From the NCBI GenBank assembly GCA_017470605.1, contig JAFUYH010000013.1, positions 1 through 64,000 on the forward strand: a stretch of 64,000 nt of DNA, in the 5' to 3' direction. Source of the DNA: Treponema sp. Its GTDB lineage: Bacteria; Spirochaetota; Spirochaetia; Treponematales; Treponemataceae. Both the position numbers and the translations under genes were made by a program. Shown piece by piece: positions 24,050-32,444 of the stretch. The notes beneath the pieces were generated by a model. That model was not told where the DNA came from. It did no database searches and saw nothing but the letters and a program-made list of their open reading frames with translations. Position 1 is the stretch's first letter. Every line of letters starts with the position of its first letter.

Positions 24050-24652
24050 ATGATTTATGGTTACATTAGGGTAAGTACAGACAAACAGACAGTAGAAAAC
24101 CAGAGGTTTGAAATCAACAAATTTATAAAAAAGTCCAGACTTAAAGTTTCCGAATGGATAGAAGAAACCATCAGCGGCACTATTTCCCCGGGCAAAAGAA
24201 AACTGGGAAAGCTGGTAGAAAAAGCACATGATGGCGATATCATAATCTGTTCAGAACTTTCAAGACTTGGCAGAAATATGTTTATGATAATGTCGATTTT
24301 GAATTCTCTTATGGAAAGGGGTGTTATTGTATATACAGTAAAAGAAGGTTATAAACTGGGAGAAGACCTTACTGGAAAAGTTCTGGCCTTTGCATTCAGT
24401 ATTTCTGCAGAAATAGAGCGCACATTAATTTCCCAAAGGACGATTGAAGCCTTAAAAAGAAAGAAGGCAGAAGGTGTTGTTTTGGGAAGGCCGGTAGGAA
24501 GCCTTAACCACAAATACAAACTTTCGGGAAAGGAAGAAGAGATAAAGAAGATGCTGAAAAGCGGTTATACAAAGACCTACATAAGCAGAATCTTTGAAGT
24601 CTCCACTTCTACTCTTTACATATTTATGAAACGTAATAATATCAGCTATTAA
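24050..24652 (+). CDS. Serine recombinase, Mpi-type DNA invertase
   Basis: 200 residues of the resolvase/invertase family. The catalytic N-terminal domain has MIYGYIRVSTDKQTVENQRF with the nucleophilic Ser in RVSTDKQ, and SELSRLGRNMFMIM with the conserved arginines. A long helix E (AFAFSISAEIERTLISQRT) and KKAEGVVLGRPVGS follow, then a C-terminal helix-turn-helix (YTKTYISRIFEVSTSTLYIF). The wording is close to Mpi, the global invertase that flips surface-polysaccharide promoters in Bacteroides fragilis. No transposase or inverted-repeat pair flanking a promoter is recognised nearby, so its targets are probably elsewhere. AGGAGG is the ribosome site. Confidence 0.85.
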   Translation: MIYGYIRVSTDKQTVENQRFEINKFIKKSRLKVSEWIEETISGTISPGKRKLGKLVEKAHDGDIIICSELSRLGRNMFMIMSILNSLMERGVIVYTVKEGYKLGEDLTGKVLAFAFSISAEIERTLISQRTIEALKRKKAEGVVLGRPVGSLNHKYKLSGKEEEIKKMLKSGYTKTYISRIFEVSTSTLYIFMKRNNISY

Positions 24653-24668
24653 TAATTATTAAAAAGTA

Positions 24669-26054
24669 TCAAAAAGGTGGGGGACAGCTTATCAGTATTT
24701 TTTTCTGGGAACGGGGATGATAAAACTCAATTTCACAGGAATGGAGCATCAGCCTTTCACCCTCATTCTTTTTGCCGTATAAACTGTCTCCCACAATTGG
24801 AAGAGCCAGACCATGAGAATCTGCCGCCGCAAGGCGAAGCTGATGAGTGCGCCCTGTTTTAGGGTAAAAGTCTATTCTGGTTACTTTCTTTTTTTCTCCA
24901 GTAAGAGGATTTTCATAAGTTTCAACTCCGCATTTATGCCATTCTGTTACGGCTAATTTCCCTTCTTTTTCATCATAAATCTGGTAAGGTCTGCGGTCAA
25001 TGTCAAGGCGGAATCGCAGTTCTGTATGACCATCTGGCTTTCCCCTTAAGATTCCGTCCAGTAAGGCAGTATATTTTTTATGAACCAGTCCGCTGGCAAA
25101 CTGGCGGTTCAGTTCTGCATGGGATTTTTTATTTAAGGCAAGAATAAGAATGCCGGAAGTTTCCATATCCAGACGGTGAACGGCAGGCTGCTGCAGCATA
25201 CAGGCCCCCTCCGCAAGCATTCCCCCTGCAGGAAAGAGTCTTTTTATCCGGCTTTCCGCACAGTCTGCCTTATCTTCCCCCTTTCCAGGAACCGAAAGAA
25301 GGCCTGCCTCCTTATTTACAACTACAATGTCTTTATCTCTGTACAGAATCTCCAGTCCAAGGATTTCTGGAAGGATATATCCGCACCTTTCATCACAGGG
25401 GGCATAGGCTTTACCGCAGATTCTGTTTCCCCGGCTTTCACCATAAAAAATCTCGGCCATACTGATGGGGATGAGGGCATGAGAAAAAGCGTAGTTTAAC
25501 AGTTTGGGGGCACAGCAGTCTCCAGTGCCTGTTGGTGGAAGTTTATTTCCATGTTTTTCGATAATCTGATTTAAGGTAATTTTTTTTCCATCAAAACGGG
25601 TAAATGAATAAAGGGAAAAAACATTTTTCAAAGATTCATCTGTCAATTCCTTTCTTTTTTCCTGAAGAATTATTTTTTCAGAGGATTCATCAGACAGATC
25701 CGAAGCAAGATTTATTTTTTTTGTAAGAGAATGAATTTCTTCATCATTTTTTGCGAGCGCTTCTGTTATCAGAAAAGAATCTGCAAGTGGCGGAACAAGA
25801 ATGAAATTTTCGCAGCGGGCAAGAATTTCATGACCAAGAACAAGTTCCTTTGCAATTCCGCTTCCGCAAAAAAGAACCTGCCGCCTGCAAGAGCCGGGAC
25901 TGCAGCATACAAGGCAGCCCAGCATAATCCCCTGATTTTTGCGCTCTTCACTTTCGCGCGCAAGTTGAATCATGGAAGAGTCGCCTGCATCAAGAGAGGC
26001 TGTAAGAAGTCTTAGATAATGCAGGGCGATTTCCTGCTGAAATGGAGGAAACAT
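24669..26054 (-). CDS. RluA-family pseudouridine synthase with N-terminal extension
   Basis: 461 residues, about 200 longer than a minimal RluA enzyme. The C-terminal half is catalytic: HRLDMETSGILILAL holds the nucleophilic Asp, with KKYTALL and TGRTHQLRLAAA also conserved. The N-terminal portion contains a charged helix likely to form a coiled coil (about 95-130) and a Cys-rich stretch (GDCCAPKLLNYAFSHALIPI, then ICGKAYAPCDERCGYILPEI). This matches the long RluA subgroup seen in some proteobacteria. The RNA target is not predictable. Last gene of the long his/def/aro run. Confidence 0.85.
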   Translation of the reverse strand: MFPPFQQEIALHYLRLLTASLDAGDSSMIQLARESEERKNQGIMLGCLVCCSPGSCRRQVLFCGSGIAKELVLGHEILARCENFILVPPLADSFLITEALAKNDEEIHSLTKKINLASDLSDESSEKIILQEKRKELTDESLKNVFSLYSFTRFDGKKITLNQIIEKHGNKLPPTGTGDCCAPKLLNYAFSHALIPISMAEIFYGESRGNRICGKAYAPCDERCGYILPEILGLEILYRDKDIVVVNKEAGLLSVPGKGEDKADCAESRIKRLFPAGGMLAEGACMLQQPAVHRLDMETSGILILALNKKSHAELNRQFASGLVHKKYTALLDGILRGKPDGHTELRFRLDIDRRPYQIYDEKEGKLAVTEWHKCGVETYENPLTGEKKKVTRIDFYPKTGRTHQLRLAAADSHGLALPIVGDSLYGKKNEGERLMLHSCEIEFYHPRSQKKILISCPPPF

Positions 26055-26066
26055 TACTTAAAATTT

Positions 26067-26795
26067 CTAATTAAGATTCCTGATTTCTACAGAGCCGTCT
26101 TCCTTAGAAATAAAGACAATCGGCTTATTCTTAGAAAAAAGACCGTTTTCTACAACACCAACAATTGAGTTGATTTTATCTTCCATTTCCGGAACATTTA
26201 TAGGTTCTTTCCATGTGCAGTCAAGAATCTGGTTTCCGTTGTCTGTAATTACAGGGCCTGCCTTTCTCACGCCTTCGCGCAGAACGCAGGTAGCCCCCAG
26301 AACATTCAGAGCATTTGTTACAGGAACCCGTGCTTCACTGATAATTTCTACAGGAACTGCAAATTTTGTTCCGATATTAGGAACTGCTTTTGAAGAATCC
26401 GCAATTACTACAAAGACTTTTGAATTGTATTCAACAATCTTTTCGCGCACATGGGCAGCACCACCGCCTTTAATACAGTTACAGTCAGGTTCCACTTCAT
26501 CAGCACCATCTATTGCAAGATCAAGCTGGCCCCCGATAATTCTGTCATTTAAAGAATAAACTGGGATTCCGTAATCCTGGCAGGCATTCTGGGTTTGAAA
26601 AGAAGTTACAACGGCTTTTATATCTTTAAGGTCGCCGTTTTGAATTCGTTCTGCAAGTCTTTTTACAGCAGGCATTGCTGTAGAGCCGGTTCCAAGCCCG
26701 ATTTTCATTCCAGAAAAAATCAGTCCCTTTTCTATAAGTGTGTCAATTGCAGTTCTGGCAACCAGAGTTTTCTGCTCAGATTGTGAAAGTCCCAT
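26067..26795 (-). CDS. rpiA: Ribose-5-phosphate isomerase A
   Basis: Interconverts ribose 5-phosphate and ribulose 5-phosphate in the pentose phosphate pathway. 242 residues from the ATG at 26793-26795 with AGAGGAG upstream; the frame is open for 49 more codons into the end of aroDE, which is not credible. Family motifs: GLGTGSTA (phosphate loop), DGADEVEPD, IKGGGAAHVREKIV and the catalytic Glu/Lys region. It lies 46 bases after aroDE on the same strand. Ribose 5-phosphate also feeds histidine synthesis, whose genes lead this run. Confidence 0.95.
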   Translation of the reverse strand: MGLSQSEQKTLVARTAIDTLIEKGLIFSGMKIGLGTGSTAMPAVKRLAERIQNGDLKDIKAVVTSFQTQNACQDYGIPVYSLNDRIIGGQLDLAIDGADEVEPDCNCIKGGGAAHVREKIVEYNSKVFVVIADSSKAVPNIGTKFAVPVEIISEARVPVTNALNVLGATCVLREGVRKAGPVITDNGNQILDCTWKEPINVPEMEDKINSIVGVVENGLFSKNKPIVFISKEDGSVEIRNLN

Positions 26796-26841
26796 TTTTT
26801 TCTCCTCTGTATAATAGCAAAGCGTTATTAACTTTACCCTT

Positions 26842-28338
26842 TTATTCCATATCTTTACCTGTGAACAGCTTAAACTGTTCATAGGCCTGATATTCAAGCA
26901 TTTTATAACCATTGCATACACGACAGCCTGCTGCCGCCGCACGCCTCATAACAGGCGTTGTTTCTGGTGTATAAATAATATCAAACAGCATTTCATTTCC
27001 GCGGAAATCATAAAAATAAAGCGGGTCATTTTCTTTTGAAGAAGGAGCCTCACTGTTCATTCCCACAGAAGTTGTCTGAATTATGAGTGTAGAATATTCG
27101 TCAATTTTTGGAGCGGAGCGAGAATCCAGCTGGCAGTAACTGAAGCCGTAGCGTTCTGCAAGCTGCTGGGCATGTTCTATCGTTCTGTTAAAAATGCAGA
27201 CTCTTGCCCCCATCTGTTTAAGAGCATAAACGATTGCCTTTGCAGCGCCCCCCGCTCCAATTACGGCAACTTTCTTAAACTTCAGCTTTGTGCCGTCCAG
27301 AAATTCTTCCAGAGCCCTGCGGAAGCCGCTTGCATCAGTATTATAGCCGACCCATTTATTGTTCTTTTTCACTATTGTATTGCAGGCTCCAATCTGAATA
27401 ACTTCCGGCGACTGTTCTCCAAGATAATACATTACAGATTCTTTATGAGGAATTGTAACAGACATTCCCTTCATTCCTACAGTATCTGCAAAATTTATTG
27501 CATCGGAAATAAGGGTTGCCCTGGCTGGAAAATACACCGCATCAAGTCCCAGTTTTTTATAGCCACCATTATGAATCATAGGGCTGGAAGTTTTTGGCAG
27601 AGGCCAGCCTGTTATTCCATAAAGGGAAGTTTTTTCATTTATGGACTTAAAGTTATACAGTTCGTTAAGGGTAACAGGATCAATATGTCCTATTCCATTC
27701 ATTTTTCCCAGCATTTCTTCCGGAGAAACATAAGTTAAAAATGAATTTGTATAGCCCGCAAGAATTCTTGAAGGAAGACCTTCTGCCCCCATCGCACAGA
27801 TTATATGCTCATATTGGGTAAAATCTTTTGTTTCCCTAAAAAGCCTTTCAACATCTGCAAGTGAATCAGGCACAAAGGCAATTTTTGGAATTTCATATCC
27901 GGTTTTTCTGATTTCATCACATCGTTTTTTTACATCATAAACCGGGGCATTCATACTGTGAAAACTTCTGATGATTTTTACACCAAAAGCCATAGCCGCA
28001 TCATGCATACTTGGAATATGATAATCTTCTTCAAAATCTACAAAGGCAAAATTTTTTGATTTATCAGGGTCTGCAAAAGCAAGTGCCCTTGCAAAAAGAT
28101 TTGTCCTGGAAAAATCACTTCCAGAAAATAAACCGCCATCCACAGTTCGTCTGATTGTCAATATGCAGGGCTTATATATCATTGCAGGAAAACGTTTTGC
28201 ATAAAGCTGCTCATCTTCATTAAGGTGATCAACCCTAAGTTCTACAATATCAATCTGCTTTTCATATTTACGAACAAGCTGCAAATCTTCTTCCAGAGTT
28301 TTCCCTGTAAGACACATACAAATCAAAGGATGGGTCAT
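26842..28338 (-). CDS. aroDE: Bifunctional 3-dehydroquinate dehydratase / shikimate dehydrogenase
   Basis: 498-residue fusion covering two consecutive shikimate steps. Residues 1-225 are a type I dehydroquinate dehydratase (MTHPLICMCLTGKTLEEDL, IVELRVDHL; His in IIRSFHSMN; likely Schiff-base Lys in EIPKIAFVPD). Residues 235-498 are an AroE shikimate dehydrogenase (YGITGWPLPKTSSPMIHN, TIPHKESVMYYL, NTDASGFRRAL, VIGAGGAAKAIVYAL). AroDE fusions occur in plants and in some bacteria such as Chlamydiae and a few spirochaetes; it lets the intermediate pass between domains. The aroF gene at 7625 supplies the pathway entry. Confidence 0.95.
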   Translation of the reverse strand: MTHPLICMCLTGKTLEEDLQLVRKYEKQIDIVELRVDHLNEDEQLYAKRFPAMIYKPCILTIRRTVDGGLFSGSDFSRTNLFARALAFADPDKSKNFAFVDFEEDYHIPSMHDAAMAFGVKIIRSFHSMNAPVYDVKKRCDEIRKTGYEIPKIAFVPDSLADVERLFRETKDFTQYEHIICAMGAEGLPSRILAGYTNSFLTYVSPEEMLGKMNGIGHIDPVTLNELYNFKSINEKTSLYGITGWPLPKTSSPMIHNGGYKKLGLDAVYFPARATLISDAINFADTVGMKGMSVTIPHKESVMYYLGEQSPEVIQIGACNTIVKKNNKWVGYNTDASGFRRALEEFLDGTKLKFKKVAVIGAGGAAKAIVYALKQMGARVCIFNRTIEHAQQLAERYGFSYCQLDSRSAPKIDEYSTLIIQTTSVGMNSEAPSSKENDPLYFYDFRGNEMLFDIIYTPETTPVMRRAAAAGCRVCNGYKMLEYQAYEQFKLFTGKDME

Positions 28339-28362
28339 AATCTTCCTCTTTTAAATTCAAAT

Positions 28363-29424
28363 CTAGTTTACAGTCTGCCTTTCCACCGCTTTTTCTGATA
28401 CTTTAAGAATCAAAGTTGTTCCATGAGGTACGGTATACGGAATTGTTACATTACCACCTGGATGAGAGAAAGTAACCAAAGTATAAGAATCACCTTCCAG
28501 AGGTTTTGCCTCCAGTTTCATTGGCACAGGGTACGGATAATCTGCCAGCTGGGCAGTAAATACACCGTGGGCATTTTCATCTGAATTATCAGGAAGGGCA
28601 ATTTCAACTGTCATTCTTGTATAGTTTCTAACGTATTCAGTATTAAAAAGCTGCTGATTTACTACAGTTCCGGCCTTTTCACCTTCCTGTGCAGCATGTG
28701 CGGTAATATCAAATACAATCTTACTGCGGGAAATAGTCTGCAGAAGGTCATTGATGCTCTGACCAATCAAATCAGGAACCTTTGTATTTTCATAATTTGG
28801 ACCCCGGCTTACAACAAGCTGAACTGTAACAGGTTCAGAAATGCTGGTTCCTGCAGGCGGATCCTGCTCAAGAATAGTTCCAGCCTCTGACTGGTCAGGT
28901 TTATACTCAGGGGTAGCCAGCGTAATAAGAGGTCTTTGACCTGCAAAAAGAGCCTGAAGTTTAAGTTCCAGTTCATCAACATTCTGGCCTATATAATCGC
29001 CAACGTTATCTACAATTACACCACGGCTGACAACAAGAGAAACCCTGCTGTAACCTTTTACAATTGCCCCCGCTTTTGGTGACTGATCAAGAATTGTTCC
29101 TTCATCACCAGGAGTTTCAGAATAACGGAGATTAATTCTTGGATAAAGTTCCTTAACCTGCATTTCAAGAAGGGCATCTTCAAGAGTTTTACCCATTACG
29201 TTCGGTACAAGAACTTTTTCAGGCCCCTTAACATTCATAAAGAAGACCGCAAGGGCAAAAATCAGCATGATAATAAAGGCAAAGATTGCAGTAAATATGA
29301 GAGCAGGAAGGCTTGTCTGGAGTTTTTCATAAAATCTTGTAAAACTAAGTCCTAAAGAAGGAAGTTTTCCCTTCTTTGTTTCAGAAGGCTTTGTTTCTGC
29401 TTTTTCGTTTGTTTCGTTTTCCAT
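28363..29424 (-). CDS. Membrane-anchored three-PASTA-domain protein
   Basis: 353 residues. A charged cytoplasmic start (residues 1-38) is followed by one transmembrane segment (about 39-66) and three PASTA repeats outside: 72-135 (VPNVMGKTLEDALLEM), 138-210 (VGDYIGQNVDELELKL) and 217-280 (VPDLIGQSINDLLQ). A final beta-rich stretch ends the protein. PASTA domains usually sit on Ser/Thr kinases or penicillin-binding proteins and bind peptidoglycan fragments; here there is no kinase or transpeptidase. It starts 14 bases after fmt. A stand-alone peptidoglycan-sensing protein is the likeliest reading. Confidence 0.82.
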   Translation of the reverse strand: MENETNEKAETKPSETKKGKLPSLGLSFTRFYEKLQTSLPALIFTAIFAFIIMLIFALAVFFMNVKGPEKVLVPNVMGKTLEDALLEMQVKELYPRINLRYSETPGDEGTILDQSPKAGAIVKGYSRVSLVVSRGVIVDNVGDYIGQNVDELELKLQALFAGQRPLITLATPEYKPDQSEAGTILEQDPPAGTSISEPVTVQLVVSRGPNYENTKVPDLIGQSINDLLQTISRSKIVFDITAHAAQEGEKAGTVVNQQLFNTEYVRNYTRMTVEIALPDNSDENAHGVFTAQLADYPYPVPMKLEAKPLEGDSYTLVTFSHPGGNVTIPYTVPHGTTLILKVSEKAVERQTVN

Positions 29425-29438
29425 ATAGTCCTCATTTT

Positions 29439-30413
29439 CTATTCAAGCTGCGTTCCAATAAAGTCTCGCGCACCATTCATAAAATCTTTATATCCCATTT
29501 CTTTTTTACCCTGACGCTGCAGGATTCTGGCACAAAGGATTCCACCTTTTACCTTGATATATATTCCCTCTGCCTTAACAAAGGCAAGAACCTTGCCAAA
29601 GGCTTCACTTTTATAAACAAGAGCCCTTTCATCTTCATCAGCAATAAAAGACGCAGAAAGGATTCTTAAAGTAAGCCCCTTTTCCATGCACCAGCAGCCT
29701 GGCTCCGGAAAATAAGCACGGATTTTTGCTTCAATTTTAAGCCCATCTTCCGACCAGTCAATCTTACCGTCTTCCTTTTTAATAATTCCTGTATAAGAGG
29801 CATCTCCGCTCTGGGGATGACCAGAAAGTTTTTCACCTTCAGGCAAAGCTGAAACTTTTTCAAGAAGAGAACAGATTAAATCTGCACCTTTTTTTGCACT
29901 GTAGTCCAGAAGCGACTGGGAAGTTTCACTTCCATTCAGTTCTACAATTTCCTGAGCAAGAATATCGCCTTCATCCATTCCCAAAGCCAGAGTCTGCACT
30001 GTAACGGCAGTTTCAGAATCTCTGTTCAGGATGGCCGCAGGAACAGGAGTACATCCACGGTATTTTGGCAGAAGAGAAGGATGAAGATTCATGCCTCCCC
30101 TATCAAACATTGCCAGAAATTTTGGACCAAAAATATGGCCATAAGCAAAACTTACAAGAAGATTTGCACCAAGAGGCTGAATCTGTGCACGGCAGTCTGA
30201 ATCAAGATGTTCCGGCGTAAAAACAGGAAGCCCTTTTTCTGCAGCAAAGGCTGCTACAGGAGTAGGAATCAAATCTTTATGCCTGCCTTTTGCAGACGGC
30301 GGATTAGAAAGCACGCCAACAATCTGAAAACCGCATTCTTTCTGCTTTTCAAAGAGAATCTTTAAACTTTCACAGGCAGGTTCAGGACTTCCCGCATACA
30401 GTATTTTTATCAC
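29439..30413 (-). CDS. fmt: Methionyl-tRNA formyltransferase
   Basis: Formylates the methionine on initiator tRNA using 10-formyltetrahydrofolate. 324 residues. Formyl-transfer domain: ILYAGSPEPACESLKIL, VSFAYGHIFGPK, and MNLHPSLLPKYRGCTPVPAA with the catalytic Asn/His; GMDEGDILA completes it. The C-terminal OB-like domain begins near residue 210 (IDWSEDGLKIEAKIRAYFPE). Overlaps def by four bases (ATGA), the very common def-fmt pairing: one enzyme adds and the other removes the formyl group. Confidence 0.95.
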   Translation of the reverse strand: MIKILYAGSPEPACESLKILFEKQKECGFQIVGVLSNPPSAKGRHKDLIPTPVAAFAAEKGLPVFTPEHLDSDCRAQIQPLGANLLVSFAYGHIFGPKFLAMFDRGGMNLHPSLLPKYRGCTPVPAAILNRDSETAVTVQTLALGMDEGDILAQEIVELNGSETSQSLLDYSAKKGADLICSLLEKVSALPEGEKLSGHPQSGDASYTGIIKKEDGKIDWSEDGLKIEAKIRAYFPEPGCWCMEKGLTLRILSASFIADEDERALVYKSEAFGKVLAFVKAEGIYIKVKGGILCARILQRQGKKEMGYKDFMNGARDFIGTQLE

Positions 30414-30985
30414 TTGTTTTTCTTAGCCTCTTTAGCAGCAATTTTTGCCGCAATCTTTTTAGCCTTGGCTTCTTTTTCCTTTGCTTTCTGAGCAGCCCGT
30501 TCAGCGCGTTTCTTGAACTGAGCTTCTGTTTTTTCTGCAAATTCTTTATCACCGCGGTCTATGTAAAGGATTCCATCCAGATGGTCGTATTCATGCTGAA
30601 TAATGCGGGCAAGAAGTCCGTCTGCATCCAGAGTAAAAGGCTTTCCGTTTTCATTCAAAGCCTGAACAGTTACGGCTACAGGACGAACAATTGTTTCGTA
30701 AACCTGAGGAATACTCAAGCAGCCCTCATCATATTCACCAGTTTCCTGAGAAGTCTTTATAATCTGAGGATTGATAAAAACACGCCGAACATCGTCATCT
30801 GCAATTAAAACAAACATTCTGATGTTTTTTCCAATCTGAGGAGCAGCCAGACCAACACCGTCTGCTTCAATCATTGTCTCAAACATATCTTCCGCAAGTT
30901 TGCGGATTTCATCATTTACTTCTTCAACAGGCACAGACTTCTGTCTGAGACCTTCATCACCAAGTTTTACAACATCTAAAATCAT
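30410..30985 (-). CDS. def: Peptide deformylase
   Basis: Metalloenzyme removing the N-formyl group from new proteins. 191 residues: motif 1 GVGLAAPQIG, motif 2 EGCLSIP, motif 3 QHEYDHLDG (two metal-binding His and the catalytic Glu). After residue 155 comes a Lys/Ala/Glu-rich helical tail of about 35 residues (ending AAKIAAKEAKKNK) that most deformylases lack; a basic C-terminal helix is used by the E. coli enzyme to bind the ribosome, so the same is plausible. Overlaps hisD upstream and fmt downstream by four bases each. Confidence 0.95.
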   Translation of the reverse strand: MILDVVKLGDEGLRQKSVPVEEVNDEIRKLAEDMFETMIEADGVGLAAPQIGKNIRMFVLIADDDVRRVFINPQIIKTSQETGEYDEGCLSIPQVYETIVRPVAVTVQALNENGKPFTLDADGLLARIIQHEYDHLDGILYIDRGDKEFAEKTEAQFKKRAERAAQKAKEKEAKAKKIAAKIAAKEAKKNK

Positions 30986-32349
30986 TTTTCTATCCTCAAA
31001 CGGGCGGCACGAGCATGACCTGCAAGACCTTCTGCATCACCAAGATATCCTGCTGCGGCTGCACTGCGCACCATGCCGGAAGCATTTTCCTTTACTCGAA
31101 GTGTAGTTACTGTTTTAAGGAACATTCTTACGCTCAGACCGCCTGTATAGCGGGCAGAACCCGAAGTTGGCAGTGTGTGATTAAGACCGGCAGCATAGTC
31201 TCCAAAAACTTCTGCTGAATAGTGACCGATAAACAGAGAACCGTAATTGTGAACGGCAGTTTCTATTTTATCCCGCAGATGTCCTTCTTCCATAGCAAGT
31301 TCAAGGTGTTCTGGAGCCTTCCTGTTTGCAATTTCTATGGCTTCTTCCAGAGAATCAACTACAATTATTTTTCCGCAGTTATCAATACTCTGTCTTGCTA
31401 CAGTTTTTGTTGTCAGAGTTTCAAGCTGTTCTTCTATCTGCTCACTTACAGACCTTGCAAAGTCTTCACTGTCTGTTACAAGAACAGGCTGGGCAACAAC
31501 ATCGTGTTCTGCCTGTGCCAGCATATCAGCAGCAACCCATTTTGGACTTGCAGACTTATCTGCAATTACCATTACTTCTGTAGGGCCTGCAACCATATCA
31601 ATTCCGACAGTTCCAAAAACGGCTTTTTTTGCAGAAGCAACGAACTTATTTCCGGGTCCAACAATTACATCAACCTGAGGAATTGAAGCAGTTCCATATG
31701 CCATTGCCCCGATAGCCTGTGAGCCACCCACTGCAAATACCCGGTTTACACCACAAATATATGCCGCTGCCATAATTCCTTCATCTGCATAAGGCTTTCC
31801 ACCTACAAAGGCTTTTCCAGGAACGCCAGTTCCTGTTTTTCCGGCTTCAACCTTATCATCCGGGTGAACGCGTGGCGGTGTACATAAAATTACTTCAGGC
31901 ACTCCAGCCGCAACAGCAGGAGTAACCGTCATGATTACTGTAGAAACAAGAGGAAAACGGCCTGCAGGAACATAGCAGCCGGCCCGATCTACAGGAAGAG
32001 TTTTCTGACCGGTAATAATGCCTGATTCAAGTTCCTCTTCAAAATCCGTAAAAGACTTGCGCTGCATACCTGCAAAACGCAAGGCTAAATCATGTGAATA
32101 AACAATAGCATCATATACATCGCGTTTTTCTATCTTTAGTTTTTCTGCGGCAGCCCTAAGTTCTTCCTGAGGAATTTCAAAATTCTCAGGAACTGCTACA
32201 TCAAATTTCTGTCCATAAAGACGAAGAGCGGCATCTCCCCTCTTCTGAACTTCTTCCAGAACCGAAACTACAACTTCATTTGAATCACCAAATGAACGTC
32301 CCTTAAAGAACTCCGGCTCAACATCCTTATATTTCTGTATTTTAATCAT
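30982..32349 (-). CDS. hisD: Histidinol dehydrogenase
   Basis: Last two oxidation steps of histidine synthesis, histidinol to histidine, NAD- and zinc-dependent. 455 residues. Landmarks: DRAGCYVPAGRFPLVSTVIM, VDVIVGPGNKFVASAKK, DMVAGPTEVMVIAD, AEHDVVAQPVLVT and the C-terminal GLNHTLPTSGSARYTGGLSV with conserved His. An insertion around residues 165-185 (DDKVEAGKTGTGVPGKAF) is slightly unusual. AAGGAAA precedes the ATG. It follows hisAIE after a 95-base gap with a hairpin and repeats, and overlaps def. Confidence 0.95.
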   Translation of the reverse strand: MIKIQKYKDVEPEFFKGRSFGDSNEVVVSVLEEVQKRGDAALRLYGQKFDVAVPENFEIPQEELRAAAEKLKIEKRDVYDAIVYSHDLALRFAGMQRKSFTDFEEELESGIITGQKTLPVDRAGCYVPAGRFPLVSTVIMTVTPAVAAGVPEVILCTPPRVHPDDKVEAGKTGTGVPGKAFVGGKPYADEGIMAAAYICGVNRVFAVGGSQAIGAMAYGTASIPQVDVIVGPGNKFVASAKKAVFGTVGIDMVAGPTEVMVIADKSASPKWVAADMLAQAEHDVVAQPVLVTDSEDFARSVSEQIEEQLETLTTKTVARQSIDNCGKIIVVDSLEEAIEIANRKAPEHLELAMEEGHLRDKIETAVHNYGSLFIGHYSAEVFGDYAAGLNHTLPTSGSARYTGGLSVRMFLKTVTTLRVKENASGMVRSAAAAGYLGDAEGLAGHARAARLRIEK

Positions 32350-32364
32350 ATTTGTTTCCTTAAG

Positions 32365-32425
32365 TGGTAAAACCTAAATGGTAAAACCAAATTGTAAAAC
32401 CTAAAAAATTGCTTACGCAATTTTT
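32365..32425 (-). repeat. Triple GGTTTTAC repeat plus hairpin between hisAIE and hisD
   Basis: On the minus strand a perfect stem, AAAAAATTGC/GCAATTTTTT (about 32403-32426), comes first. Then GGTTTTAC occurs three times, at 32365-32374, 32379-32388 and 32392-32401, spaced 14 and 13 bases. The hairpin is followed by a T-run and looks like an internal terminator or processing site in the hisAIE-hisD gap. The repeats could be a protein-binding array or simple duplication. Confidence 0.6.
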
Positions 32426-32444
32426 TTTAACGGTTTTCCTATTA

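Noticed and set aside
24050-24652. Part of a transposon or prophage
   Set aside because: No transposase, terminal inverted repeats, or phage genes flank the recombinase. Its sequence fits a stand-alone invertase.
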